A DNA stretch of 38,722 nucleotides, from positions 1 to 38,722 of the forward strand of contig JAINCN010000044.1 in NCBI GenBank assembly GCA_036574075.1. The letters are read 5' to 3'. Below the pieces are notes generated by a model, which did not search any database, was not told the DNA's origin, and worked only from the letters and a program-made list of their open reading frames with translations. This document shows positions 1-9,290 of this stretch, piece after piece; positions within the stretch are counted from its first letter, which is position 1; the number at the start of each line of letters is the position of its first letter. Made by a program: the position numbers and the translations under genes. Origin of the DNA: Deltaproteobacteria bacterium (GTDB lineage: Bacteria > Desulfobacterota > Dissulfuribacteria > Dissulfuribacterales > UBA5754).

Positions 1-80
1 GTGCACCCATCCGTCCAAACCCCGTTAGGATGAGAGTCCCAAACCTTCGTGTAAGGTTTGCTGTACGCCCATGTAATCCA
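1..80. other. Non-coding left edge
   Basis: I see no credible gene here. Positions 41-59 can form a short hairpin (AAACCTT, loop CGTGT, AAGGTTT) without a convincing T-run. It could be the tail of a terminator for a gene outside the window, but the evidence is thin. Confidence 0.3.
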
Positions 81-240
81 GGGAGGGGGTGCGGGGTAGT
101 GCTGAATCAGGCCGGATCCAGAAAGCCAGGGCAGGCGGCCGCAGGGCCTCCCTTGGCACCTCGCGTCCACGGCCGAAAAGGCAGTTGTATTGCCAAAGCG
201 GTTATCCGGCCGATGAGGCACTGCCCCGCACCCCCTCCCC
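81..240. repeat. Long imperfect palindromic element
   Basis: The left arm (81-117) and right arm (204-240) form an imperfect inverted repeat of about 36 bp. The arms begin GGGAGGGGGTGCGGGG and end CCCCGCACCCCCTCCC, and share an inner GGCCGGAT/ATCCGGCC block. The interior holds a smaller GGCA/TTGCC hairpin near 180-195. There is no plausible coding sequence. It abuts the left end of the first copy of the MITE-like family, and no target duplication is visible. No second copy was noticed in the window. It is probably a palindromic mobile or structural repeat of another family. Confidence 0.6.
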
Positions 241-249
241 ACCTTTCGA

Positions 250-2095
<1,846 letters not shown>

Positions 2096-2096
2096 A

Positions 2097-3473
2097 TCAG
2101 GATGCGTTCCAGTCCTCTTCCAGGTTCCCGAAGGTCGAGTATCTGGATACGAATGCCAGCCTCACAACGCCTGTCGGGCCATTTCTCTGCTTTCCCACGA
2201 TGATTTCGGCGATCCCCTTGTTGGGATTGTCCTCAGCCCGGTTGTAGACCTCGTCCCGGTAGATGAAGGCGATGACATCGGCATCCTGTTCGATGGCACC
2301 TGATTCCCGCAGATCCGACATCTGGGGCCTTTTGTGTTCCCGGTCCTCCACCTTTCTATTGAGCTGGGAGAGGGCGATCACCGGGACGTGGAGCTCCTTG
2401 GCCATGGCCTTTAGGGACCGGGAGATCTCCGAGATCTCTTGTTCGCGGGATTCGGCCCGCCCCCTGCCCTTCATGAGCTGGAGATAGTCCACGATAACAA
2501 GGCCCAGTCCGCCGGATTCACTCTTGAGACGCCTTACCTTGGCGCGCATGTCGAGCACGGACTGGGCGGGCGTGTCGTCGATGTATATGGGGGCCTCGGA
2601 CAGGAGATTGGCTGCGTTGTAAAGTCTTGGCCACTCGTGGTCGCTCACAAAGCCTGTCCTCACGTGCTGCATGTCCACTTGGGCCACGGAGCAGAGCATC
2701 CTCAAGGCAAGCTGTTCCTTTGACATCTCGAGGGAAAAGATGGCGACCGGCGTCTTGTGTGAGATGGCGGCGTACTGGGCGATGTTGAGCGCAAGGGCCG
2801 TTTTCCCCATGCTCGGCCTGCCGGCGATGATGATGAGGTCAGAAGGCTGAAAGCCTGCGGTCATCCGGTCGAGTTTCGTGAATCCGGAAGGGACGCCGGT
2901 GACGAGCTCCTTTCTTTCGCACAGGTAGGTGATGGTGCGGATGCTCTGGCTGAGAATACCCTTAATAGGGGAGAAGGACCGGGTGATCTTGGACTGGGAG
3001 ATCTCGAATATGGAAGCCTCCGCTGCCTCAAGGATGTCTTCCACCTCTCCCGATTCCTCAAAGCAAAAAGATGCGATCTCTGAGGCCTTTTCGATCAGCC
3101 GGCGGAGCATGGCCTTGTCACGGACGATCCGCGCATAATGTACGATGTTGGATGCGACAGGCACTACCTCGGTCAGTTCGGCGAGATAGGCAGCCCCCCC
3201 GGCCTTTTCGAGAACTCCCTTTGTTTTCAGGGCGTTATGGACGGTGATGAGGTCGAGTGGTTCTCCCCGATCGAAGAGATCGAGCATGGCCGAGTAGATG
3301 TGGCGGTGATTTTCCCGGTAGAAATCCTCAGGCGAAAGGTGTTCGATCACCTTTGCGAACGCCCCGTCTTCTATGAGCGCTCCCCCGAGGACGCACTGCT
3401 CGGCCTCCACGTTCTGAGGGGGGACGCGGTAAGGAATCGTCCGTTGTGATGCCTTAGGCAAGGGAGTGGGCAT
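2097..3473 (-). CDS. dnaB: Replicative DNA helicase DnaB
   Basis: Hexameric 5'-3' helicase that unwinds the replication fork and recruits primase. The 458-residue length is full. An N-terminal domain (about 15-120, PPQNVEAEQCVLGG start) is followed by a RecA-type core with Walker A GRPSMGKT (218-225), Walker B LVIVDYLQLM (about 325-334), and the LSQLNRKVEDR motif. It is the last gene of the rpsF-rpsR-DUF2232-rplI-dnaB unit and starts one base after the rplI stop, so translation is probably coupled. I see no intein. Its 3' end meets pgm tail to tail. Confidence 0.97.
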   Translation of the reverse strand: MPTPLPKASQRTIPYRVPPQNVEAEQCVLGGALIEDGAFAKVIEHLSPEDFYRENHRHIYSAMLDLFDRGEPLDLITVHNALKTKGVLEKAGGAAYLAELTEVVPVASNIVHYARIVRDKAMLRRLIEKASEIASFCFEESGEVEDILEAAEASIFEISQSKITRSFSPIKGILSQSIRTITYLCERKELVTGVPSGFTKLDRMTAGFQPSDLIIIAGRPSMGKTALALNIAQYAAISHKTPVAIFSLEMSKEQLALRMLCSVAQVDMQHVRTGFVSDHEWPRLYNAANLLSEAPIYIDDTPAQSVLDMRAKVRRLKSESGGLGLVIVDYLQLMKGRGRAESREQEISEISRSLKAMAKELHVPVIALSQLNRKVEDREHKRPQMSDLRESGAIEQDADVIAFIYRDEVYNRAEDNPNKGIAEIIVGKQRNGPTGVVRLAFVSRYSTFGNLEEDWNAS

Positions 3474-3474
3474 T

Positions 3475-3924
3475 TCAGGCGGACTGGGGGACCACCTCTA
3501 CAGAGATCGTTGCCGTCACGGTGGATCCCAGCTTGATGGAAACCTGATGGACTCCGAGGGTCTTGATGGGCTCATCGAGGAGGATCTTCCTCCGGTCAAT
3601 GTCGTAGCCCTTTTGCTTTATGGCATCGGAGATGTCGAGGGACGTGACGGATCCGTAGAGTTTGTCCCCTTCCCCGACGCGTACCGGGATCACAAGGGTT
3701 ATCTGGGCAAGTTGTGCGGCAAGGGCCTCGCTGTCCTTCTGGAGTTTGGCGGCCTTTGCAAGTATCCGCTGCCGCTTGCGTTCGAGTTCCGAGACGTTTT
3801 TCTTGTCGGCGACTATGGCCATCCCCTTAGGCAGGAGATAGTTGCGGGCATAGCCATTGGCGACCTTTACCACGTCTCCTGCCTTACCGAGCTTGGCAAC
3901 GCTTTCCTGCAAAATGATTTCCAT
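3475..3924 (-). CDS. rplI: 50S ribosomal protein L9
   Basis: Large-subunit protein that binds 23S rRNA near the L1 stalk base and helps maintain frame. The 149 residues are typical. The N-terminal domain carries the hallmark GKAGDVVKVANGYARNYLLP (residues about 13-32). A charged linking helix (DKKNVSELERKRQRILAKA) and the C-terminal domain follow. The ATG at 3924 is preceded on the minus strand by an AGGTACC-like site. The gene lies 35 bp after the DUF2232 gene and one base before dnaB. Confidence 0.97.
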   Translation of the reverse strand: MEIILQESVAKLGKAGDVVKVANGYARNYLLPKGMAIVADKKNVSELERKRQRILAKAAKLQKDSEALAAQLAQITLVIPVRVGEGDKLYGSVTSLDISDAIKQKGYDIDRRKILLDEPIKTLGVHQVSIKLGSTVTATISVEVVPQSA

Positions 3925-3959
3925 GGGTCAAGGTACCTCCGATTGTATGCATAAATGGA

Positions 3960-4913
3960 TTACGTCGAGGGTATCCCACGTCTCTTGAGGATGTGGTCCC
4001 TCAGGTCGAACCAGACGTTTGCAATGCCGACGACGGCAAGGAGCAATAGACCATACCAGAGGAGGCCGATCAAGAGATAGACGATCCATCTTCCTACGGC
4101 AGGGACGTCCAGCTGGGCAAAGGCGTATTTTACGATGGAAAGGCCCTGAACGGCATAAATCGCACCCAGGACGAGGAGGGAGTTCTTGCCTGCCAAAGAG
4201 TAGGGAGGTGGGAGAAAAAGGGCAGCTATTCCGGACGCGATGACTCCCCAGACGAGGCCGTCCGGAAGCCGCCAGTCCGTGAACGGCGGCCCAAAGATGG
4301 GAGCGGGGGCCGTGTCCTTGAAACGAAATCCATGCACAACACGTGCAGCGAGGACGTTCGTAAGCGATATGACAAGAAACAGGATGCCTGCCCCTGCGGG
4401 AAAAAAGGAAAAGGCGAGGGTTTCGAGCCTCCTGAACCACTCGGTGAGATCCTGCCCGCTTCCCAACCCTTCGTGTTCGGCGCGCAGGCGGGCGGCTTCG
4501 AATTCCCTGGCAAAGAAATCCCTCAGGTCGTTGTAGCTGTAGGCCATGCCTCCTTCGCCTGAAGCGAGAAGCAGGAATACGAGGCAGCAGAGGGCGGCAA
4601 ATCCTATGAGAAATGTGGAAGGTCCGGACCATCGGCGCCAGGAGGCGATGATCAGAAAGATGGAAAAGCCGGCGTTCACAAGGAGCTGCGCGGCGTTTCC
4701 CCAAAGACCGGCAGCGACGAGAAGGATAAAAGGCGTTGCCGCTGCCGTTCCAACGATAAGAAAGGCGGGTACAGCTCCCAAGGAGCTAACGTAGCCGGCC
4801 GCAAGGCCCGGGATCAGGAACATGAGGAGGATGTCAAGCCCGGGAAGGACGGCGGACGCAAAAAGGCCCGTGGCAACTGCGATCCACGAGGCAATGAAGA
4901 CGCCGCGAGACAT
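3960..4913 (-). CDS. DUF2232 (YybS-like) integral membrane protein
   Basis: A 317-residue polytopic membrane protein with about eight hydrophobic segments. The first run lies near residues 7-60 (FIASWIAVATGLFASAVLPG, ILLMFLIPGLAAGYVSSLG) and the last near 285-305. A soluble charged stretch near 128-165 contains DLRDFFAREFEAARL. The pattern and its position between rpsR and rplI fit the DUF2232/YybS family, whose biochemical function is not established. No strong ribosome site precedes the ATG, so a nearby start is possible. It is co-transcribed with the ribosomal protein genes by position. Confidence 0.8.
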   Translation of the reverse strand: MSRGVFIASWIAVATGLFASAVLPGLDILLMFLIPGLAAGYVSSLGAVPAFLIVGTAAATPFILLVAAGLWGNAAQLLVNAGFSIFLIIASWRRWSGPSTFLIGFAALCCLVFLLLASGEGGMAYSYNDLRDFFAREFEAARLRAEHEGLGSGQDLTEWFRRLETLAFSFFPAGAGILFLVISLTNVLAARVVHGFRFKDTAPAPIFGPPFTDWRLPDGLVWGVIASGIAALFLPPPYSLAGKNSLLVLGAIYAVQGLSIVKYAFAQLDVPAVGRWIVYLLIGLLWYGLLLLAVVGIANVWFDLRDHILKRRGIPST

Positions 4914-4959
4914 GGTCTGTGCGTCAGTAGGAAGAAAAGGGCGAGCGGTCTCTTGGGAT

Positions 4960-5259
4960 CTAGCTCTTCAGGGAATGAGCGGAGGTAAAGGGAATAAGGG
5001 CCATGATCCGGGCCTGTTTGATGGCGGTGGTAAGGCGCCTCTGATGTTTTGCGCAGGTGCCGGTGATCCTTCGGGGAAGGATCCTGCCGCCCTCGGTGAT
5101 GAAATGGCTCAAGGTCTCAAAATCCTTGAAGTTGATCGTTATGGCCTTGTCAGCGCAGAACCTGCAGACCTTGCGGCGGGTATATACCCGGCGTCTGGGT
5201 GAAGAAGGATGCTCGGATCTTTCCGGCCTGGCAGGCCTGTCTGTCGTGGTATGGTTCAT
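4960..5259 (-). CDS. rpsR: 30S ribosomal protein S18 (zinc-ribbon type)
   Basis: Small-subunit protein that pairs with S6 on the platform. It has 99 residues, with an N-terminal extension of about 20. The conserved core is [16 protein letters not shown]...[23 protein letters not shown]...[10 protein letters not shown]. CxxC and CxxH pairs are both present, so this looks like the zinc-binding (C+) form of S18. A GAGGAGG ribosome site lies upstream, and the gene starts six bases after rpsF. The S6 and S18 proteins would be the ligands of the leader motif upstream of rpsF. Confidence 0.97.
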   Translation of the reverse strand: MNHTTTDRPARPERSEHPSSPRRRVYTRRKVCRFCADKAITINFKDFETLSHFITEGGRILPRRITGTCAKHQRRLTTAIKQARIMALIPFTSAHSLKS

Positions 5260-5265
5260 GGCGTG

Positions 5266-5670
5266 TTATTCCTCCTCTGACCCGGTCTCGCCGGAAAGCT
5301 CGGAATTCGAGGCCGATCCTTCCTCGCGAGAGACCTTTTTGGCTGTGTGCGCAGCGATTACCGCTTCGCGGTCGAATTCATCCGCCAGTTTGTTCGTGAT
5401 GAATTTGAGGATGCGTTCGTCAAGGCGGAGGGTCCGGGTGAGTTCGGCAATGACCTCAGGCGAGGCCCCGTACTCCATGGAACAATAATACCCCTCAGTG
5501 AACGATCCCACCCGATAGGCAAGACGGCGGATCGGCCACGGATCAAGGCTGAAGATCTCTCCGCCCCGTTCCGTGACGACTCCCTGGATTTTTTGCATGA
5601 TGGCGTTCCGGTCTTCCTCGGAAAGATCCGGACGCATGAGATAAAAGGTCTCGTAGAGTCTGTGTGCCAT
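5266..5670 (-). CDS. rpsF: 30S ribosomal protein S6
   Basis: Small-subunit platform protein and partner of S18. The start at 5670 gives 134 residues beginning MAHRLYETFYLMRPDLSEED and follows AAGGAG closely; an in-frame extension upstream to 5715 lacks such support and runs into the leader hairpin. The conserved features are the RRLAYRV and EGYYCSMEYGASPEVIAEL blocks. An acidic tail (EEGSASNSELSGETGSEEE) is typical. It is the first gene of the operon. Confidence 0.96.
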   Translation of the reverse strand: MAHRLYETFYLMRPDLSEEDRNAIMQKIQGVVTERGGEIFSLDPWPIRRLAYRVGSFTEGYYCSMEYGASPEVIAELTRTLRLDERILKFITNKLADEFDREAVIAAHTAKKVSREEGSASNSELSGETGSEEE

Positions 5671-5692
5671 GAATTTCTCCTTTCGGACTTGA

Positions 5693-5715
5693 TTGCGGCC
5701 CTTGTGACAGGGCAA
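5693..5715 (-). promoter_or_regulatory. Probable S6:S18 autoregulatory leader (rpsF mRNA)
   Basis: On the minus strand a compact hairpin lies between the rpsF promoter and start codon. TTG pairs with CAA, then CCCT pairs with AGGG around a GTCACA loop, leaving an unpaired CCG on the 3' side between the two stems. A stem-loop with a CCG bulge is the described S6:S18 leader motif that mimics the complex's 16S rRNA site, allowing feedback repression. The assignment rests on inspection, not a covariance model. Confidence 0.55.
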
Positions 5716-5735
5716 GGAGTATGATGAGAAAAAAA

Positions 5736-5764
5736 CTTATAGCGATGGACCAGGGGATCGTCAA
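5736..5764 (-). promoter_or_regulatory. Sigma70-type promoter of the rpsF operon
   Basis: Read on the minus strand, TTGACG (5759-5764) is separated by exactly 17 bp from TATAAG (5736-5741), five of six matches to each consensus box. Transcription would start near 5729 and run through the CCG-bulge hairpin into rpsF-rpsR-DUF2232-rplI-dnaB. Confidence 0.65.
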
Positions 5765-5933
5765 GGGGATTCTTGGGTGGCATGGGGTAATATGGGGGCG
5801 CTTTCAGATTCCAGACCGGGCATCAGGAAGGCTTGCAGGGCGCTGGACTTATGATAATAATCGAAAAGCCGGTTTCCTTTGCGCATAGGCGTTCAGGAAC
5901 GGTTTTTTTATTTTTTGTGATTGGAGGAATTTC

Positions 5934-6404
5934 ATGGAAAGGACACCCATAACCCGGCAAGGGTATGAAAGACTCAAGGAGGAGTTGGCTCGCCTCGAGA
6001 AGGTGGATCGTTACGAAGTAATACGGGCAATCGAGGAGGCGAGGGCCCATGGAGATCTCTCGGAGAACGCCGAATATCACGCTGCAAAAGAGCGCCAAGG
6101 ACACATCGAGGCCCGCATTCAGTACCTTAAAGGCAAACTTGCCACGGCAGAGGTCATAGATTGTGCGACCCAGGGGTGCGACAGGGTCGTCTTCGGCGTG
6201 CATGTGCGCCTGACGAACCTCGATACAGACGAGGAGGTGGTCTATCAGCTCGTAGGGCCGGATGAGTCAGATGTCTCATCCGGCCGCATCTCCGTCACCT
6301 CTCCCTTAGGAAAGGCCCTGATCGGCAAGGAGATAGGGGATGAAATCGAGTTCCGTACCCCTTCGGGCGTCAAAAATTACGAGGTCTTGGGGATTTTCGT
6401 ATAG
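5934..6404 (+). CDS. greA: Transcription elongation factor GreA
   Basis: Stimulates RNA cleavage by backtracked RNA polymerase, releasing stalled complexes. The 156 residues are standard. The N-terminal coiled-coil hairpin (about 1-75) contains the tip motif HGDLSENAEYHAAKERQ, with the acidic residues that enter the polymerase channel. The C-terminal FKBP-like domain holds the GRISVTSPLGKALIGKEIGD block. The ATG is preceded by GGAGGAAT. It reads away from the rpsF operon and converges with the universal stress gene. Confidence 0.97.
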   Translation: MERTPITRQGYERLKEELARLEKVDRYEVIRAIEEARAHGDLSENAEYHAAKERQGHIEARIQYLKGKLATAEVIDCATQGCDRVVFGVHVRLTNLDTDEEVVYQLVGPDESDVSSGRISVTSPLGKALIGKEIGDEIEFRTPSGVKNYEVLGIFV

Positions 6405-6440
6405 ACTTTTGGCCCCCGATGGTACCAGAGGTCTCCATCC

Positions 6441-6911
6441 TCACGAAATGCCGGCCTCCGGCCATCCCATAGGAACGCAAAGGACGGGGCAGGGCAGCAG
6501 GCGGACGACCTTTTCCACCGTGCTTCCGAAGAAGATCTCGTCGATCTGCCCCTTTCCCCTGCTCCCATACCCTCCCATGATCACCATGTCCACCTGGAGC
6601 TCCCGCGCCTTGATGGCGATCTCCTGGAATGGCCGTCCGTAAGAGACGATCGTCTCCTTAACGAGTCCTTTATTGTTGTCCTTGGAGAGGAATCGGCGAA
6701 AGGTCTGCTTCGCCTGGTTGATGAGGCGATCCTTTACCTGTTCCACAGGTTCCTTGATGAATTCCGCTAGTTCCTCCGTCCTGCGTGAATCGATGACGTG
6801 AATGAGGATGAGTTCGGCCTTGAGAAGGGTTGCGAAACTTTTGGCGTATTTAAGGGCGTTGGCGGAACATTCGGAAAAGTCGATTGGGACGAGGAAAAGG
6901 GATATGTCCAT
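6441..6911 (-). CDS. Universal stress protein (UspA family)
   Basis: A single-domain cytosolic UspA-fold protein of 156 residues. Its N-terminus FLVPIDFSECSANALKYA is the usual strand/phosphate-loop region, and its C-terminus MGGYGSRGKG...FGSTVEKVVRLLPCPVLCV is the nucleotide-binding end. The spacer between the two glycine elements looks about three residues longer than the usual G-x2-G-x9-G-S/T, so ATP binding is likely but not certain. A GGAGG site lies about 15 bases before the ATG. It stands alone between greA and a repeat cluster; the partner process is unknown. Confidence 0.9.
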   Translation of the reverse strand: MDISLFLVPIDFSECSANALKYAKSFATLLKAELILIHVIDSRRTEELAEFIKEPVEQVKDRLINQAKQTFRRFLSKDNNKGLVKETIVSYGRPFQEIAIKARELQVDMVIMGGYGSRGKGQIDEIFFGSTVEKVVRLLPCPVLCVPMGWPEAGIS

Positions 6912-6989
6912 TATAACTCTCTGTAACCTCCGGAAATTTCGATTAAAAAAGGATATGCCATGCCTCCAGTTTTTTCAACCCCAAATTAT

Positions 6990-7240
6990 GCAGCTATCAG
7001 CTATTGTTTTTGGGGTAGGCCTGAATCCGTGAGATATGCAGTCAATCATTTGATTTTACAAAATAAGCCTACGGCCAGGGTAGTTGTGGATGGAGGCGCC
7101 CATGGACGGGGCTCGAACGGCAAATCTGCCCCCATGGACGGGGGCTATTTGCCGCACGGAACAAATACCCTGGCCTGAGGCTCACGGATTCAGGGTAGGT
7201 TTTGCTGGCATCTGAAGGCTGACAGCTGACAGCTTTACTC
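6990..7240 (-). repeat. Second repeat family, copy B (split by MITE copy 2)
   Basis: The segments 6990-7014 (CAGCTATCAGCTATTG...) and 7200-7240 (...TTTTGCTGG...GCTGACAGCTGACAGC) together match the reverse complement of the element at 9891-9972. The interruption is exactly the MITE-like element 7020-7194 plus its target duplication. The sequence is a spaced inverted repeat of AGCTGACAGC/AGCTATCAGC-like units and has no coding potential. Confidence 0.75.
7020..7194 (+). mobile_element. MITE-like repeat, copy 2 (complete, with target duplication)
   Basis: This is the reference copy, 175 bp. It has perfect 14-bp terminal inverted repeats, CCTGAATCCGTGAG (7020-7033) and CTCACGGATTCAGG (7181-7194), flanked by the direct repeat GTAGG (7015-7019 and 7195-7199). 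Internally the GCCTACGGCC/GGCCTGAGGC arms and GGCAAAT/ATTTGCC hairpin give a nested secondary structure. No transposase is encoded, so it would have to move in trans. The intact target sequence is recognisable as a copy of another repeat. Confidence 0.85.
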
Positions 7241-7275
7241 GGGATGGATGTGCGCGTCTTCGCATAGGCCGGGGA

Positions 7276-7938
7276 TCAGGGTTCTTTCGTCGGGGTTATT
7301 TCCGCGGCAAAGGCCTCAAGCCTTTTTTCTATCTTCGGGATCAACGTGTCGATGGCGTCAAATTCCTCAAGGGCAAGGGCATGGTAGAGGTCCCTCCACG
7401 CGAGGAGAATCTCGTCGAGTTCACGCTGGCGGTCGGGCGGAAAGGTCTCCCTCCTCTTCTCCAACCCGGTGATCCTGTCTCCCAGCGAGTCGATCCTTTC
7501 TTTCGCCTTGTCCATCTTCTCAGACCTGATCCTGCGGGCGGTTTCCCGGGCTGTATTCGCGGTTTTGGATGCCTGCATGGCGAGATATTTCGCCTTGAGA
7601 TATGAACGTTGCCCGGCGTATCCCTTTGCGCGTTCGATGAGTTTTGTTGCCTCGGCATACTGTTCAGGGGCATAGCGAGGGGCCCCTTCCGTGCGTGCGG
7701 TCTCCATCGCTTTCTCCGCCTCGTCCCATGCCTTATGCCAGGCGGCTAGGGCCCTCATGCCAGGGCCTTTTCCCCTGAGATCCCGGGCGGATTTCTCTAT
7801 CTTTTTCGTGATGGCATGTGGATCCGGTAGGGAGAAGGCGCAGTTCAGGGGCAGAAGGAGGAGGCAGACAAGGACCATCCATCGGTTTTCCCCCCACGGA
7901 AGGGAGGAGGATTCCTGTCCGGGCGCTCCGTGCGGCAT
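7276..7938 (-). CDS. Exported helical protein, DUF4398-like
   Basis: A 220-residue protein. The ATG at 7938 overlaps the stop of the M23 peptidase gene (TGATG), so translation is probably coupled. A hydrophobic segment (WMVLVCLLLLPLNC, about residues 20-34) suggests export or membrane anchoring; Cys34 is not in a clean lipobox. The rest is almost all charged alpha helix. The segment YAPEQYAEATKLIERAKGYA followed by YLKAKYLAMQASKTANTARETA resembles the DUF4398 repeat found in envelope lipoproteins. It probably works in the envelope with the neighbouring peptidase; the function is unknown. Confidence 0.6.
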   Translation of the reverse strand: MPHGAPGQESSSLPWGENRWMVLVCLLLLPLNCAFSLPDPHAITKKIEKSARDLRGKGPGMRALAAWHKAWDEAEKAMETARTEGAPRYAPEQYAEATKLIERAKGYAGQRSYLKAKYLAMQASKTANTARETARRIRSEKMDKAKERIDSLGDRITGLEKRRETFPPDRQRELDEILLAWRDLYHALALEEFDAIDTLIPKIEKRLEAFAAEITPTKEP

Positions 7939-9287
7939 CAGCGGGCGTGCATGTTCGCAAGGACGCGGTCCCGTATCCAGGACTCGTCCCACCATTCGAT
8001 GGGGTTGACGAAATGGCCGTTAACGAGCATGGAAAAATGGAGATGATCCCCTCCGGCAAGACCTGTCGCTCCGGTCCGTCCGATGATATCTCCCCGCTTG
8101 ACCCTTGATCCCTTTTCAACGCCGATCTCGCTCAGGTGTGCATAGAGGCTGAAAAGACCCATGCCGTGATCGATGATCACTGTATTGCCGTAGATCCCTA
8201 TATACCCGGTGTGGGCCACGATGCCCGTGTTGGCGGCCGGTACCTCGGTGTGTTTGAGGGAGGCGAGATCCACCCCCAGATGGTCCGCGGATCCGATCTC
8301 CTTGTCTTGATACATGTAGTGACGTTCGTCAGGGAATCCTGCCCGGGTGGAGGCCCTGGGAAGGCGGATAAACGCCCCTTCCCAGAGGACCTCAGGCGTC
8401 ACTGTCTGAGTGATGGCCCGGATCTCGTCGTTGTTTCTGGCCCTGACTTCCGTATTGATCTTTTCGAAGATCTCTATGGGGGAACCGGTCAGATTGGGGT
8501 CTGCGGCGGTAAATTCTGGCATTTTCGAGGCGAGGAAGGAGTCGGAAATAATGATACGATCGACTGTAGGCCGGCGGTACTTGATGCGATGGGGAATCCC
8601 AGAGACCGTGACGTTTCCTGCCCGGTCCACGGCCTGAACCACAAGGCGCTCTATCCTATCAGAGGTATAGGGAACAGCGAAAAATGCGGTATATGACCCT
8701 TTTCCTATACCCGGGGTTGGGTGAGCGGGGAAATACTCCCCTTCGACGTAGACGCCTGCTGAGGTCACGTCTTCGTTCACCGTGAAGGTGGTGACACCAG
8801 TCCCCCCGGAATTCAGATTGTGGAATGTGCTCTTCAGGGAGATCGCCGGCGGGGTGAGGTCGATGGCCACATCCGCCTTCCAGATCCCCTCATTGCCGCG
8901 AGAGCCGTCCCAGAGGGACGAGTCGCGAGCGCTCACCTGCAGTTTCGCCGGCCCTGAGGCAAGGCCGAGATCTACAGGGCGGATGGTGAAGGTCTCTTCC
9001 GCATCCTTGACCCCGCTCCCCAACCACCTTGAGCCCTTTTCAAACGTCCTGGACGCCACGGGGAAGGTCTTGTCTCCCTGGACCAGAGAGACAGAGATTT
9101 CGCGAAGGCCGCTTCTTTCGTCCGTGGCACGGATGGAGATGGAGGTCTCGCGGCCGAGGGAAGATGGAGGATTTGAGACGGTTATAGCAGGAGGTGTGGA
9201 TTCGAGCAGAAAAAAGCCGAAGAAGCCCACGGCTCCGATGGCAAGGACGAGTATAACGATGAGTAATGAAAGGGCGAATCGTGCCAT
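7938..9287 (-). CDS. Membrane-anchored M23 (LytM-type) peptidase
   Basis: A 449-residue envelope protein with one N-terminal membrane segment (about 5-28). A long extracytoplasmic region follows with two Ig-like stretches, each starting near 'PPAI' (32 and 147). The C-terminal M23 domain has zinc ligands in HLGVD (His336, Asp340) and HLHFS (His415, His417) and a further conserved YAHLS. All expected metal ligands are present, so it is likely an active peptidoglycan endopeptidase rather than a LytM activator. It starts three bases after the pth stop, and its stop overlaps the next start. The exact substrate is inference from the family. Confidence 0.88.
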   Translation of the reverse strand: MARFALSLLIVILVLAIGAVGFFGFFLLESTPPAITVSNPPSSLGRETSISIRATDERSGLREISVSLVQGDKTFPVASRTFEKGSRWLGSGVKDAEETFTIRPVDLGLASGPAKLQVSARDSSLWDGSRGNEGIWKADVAIDLTPPAISLKSTFHNLNSGGTGVTTFTVNEDVTSAGVYVEGEYFPAHPTPGIGKGSYTAFFAVPYTSDRIERLVVQAVDRAGNVTVSGIPHRIKYRRPTVDRIIISDSFLASKMPEFTAADPNLTGSPIEIFEKINTEVRARNNDEIRAITQTVTPEVLWEGAFIRLPRASTRAGFPDERHYMYQDKEIGSADHLGVDLASLKHTEVPAANTGIVAHTGYIGIYGNTVIIDHGMGLFSLYAHLSEIGVEKGSRVKRGDIIGRTGATGLAGGDHLHFSMLVNGHFVNPIEWWDESWIRDRVLANMHAR

Positions 9288-9290
9288 GTA

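Noticed and set aside
5721-5888. Possible 55-codon plus-strand gene starting MMRKKLIAMDQG after AAGGAG
   Set aside because: It overlaps the rpsF promoter and leader on the other strand, its ribosome site is too close to the first ATG, and its sequence is not protein-like.
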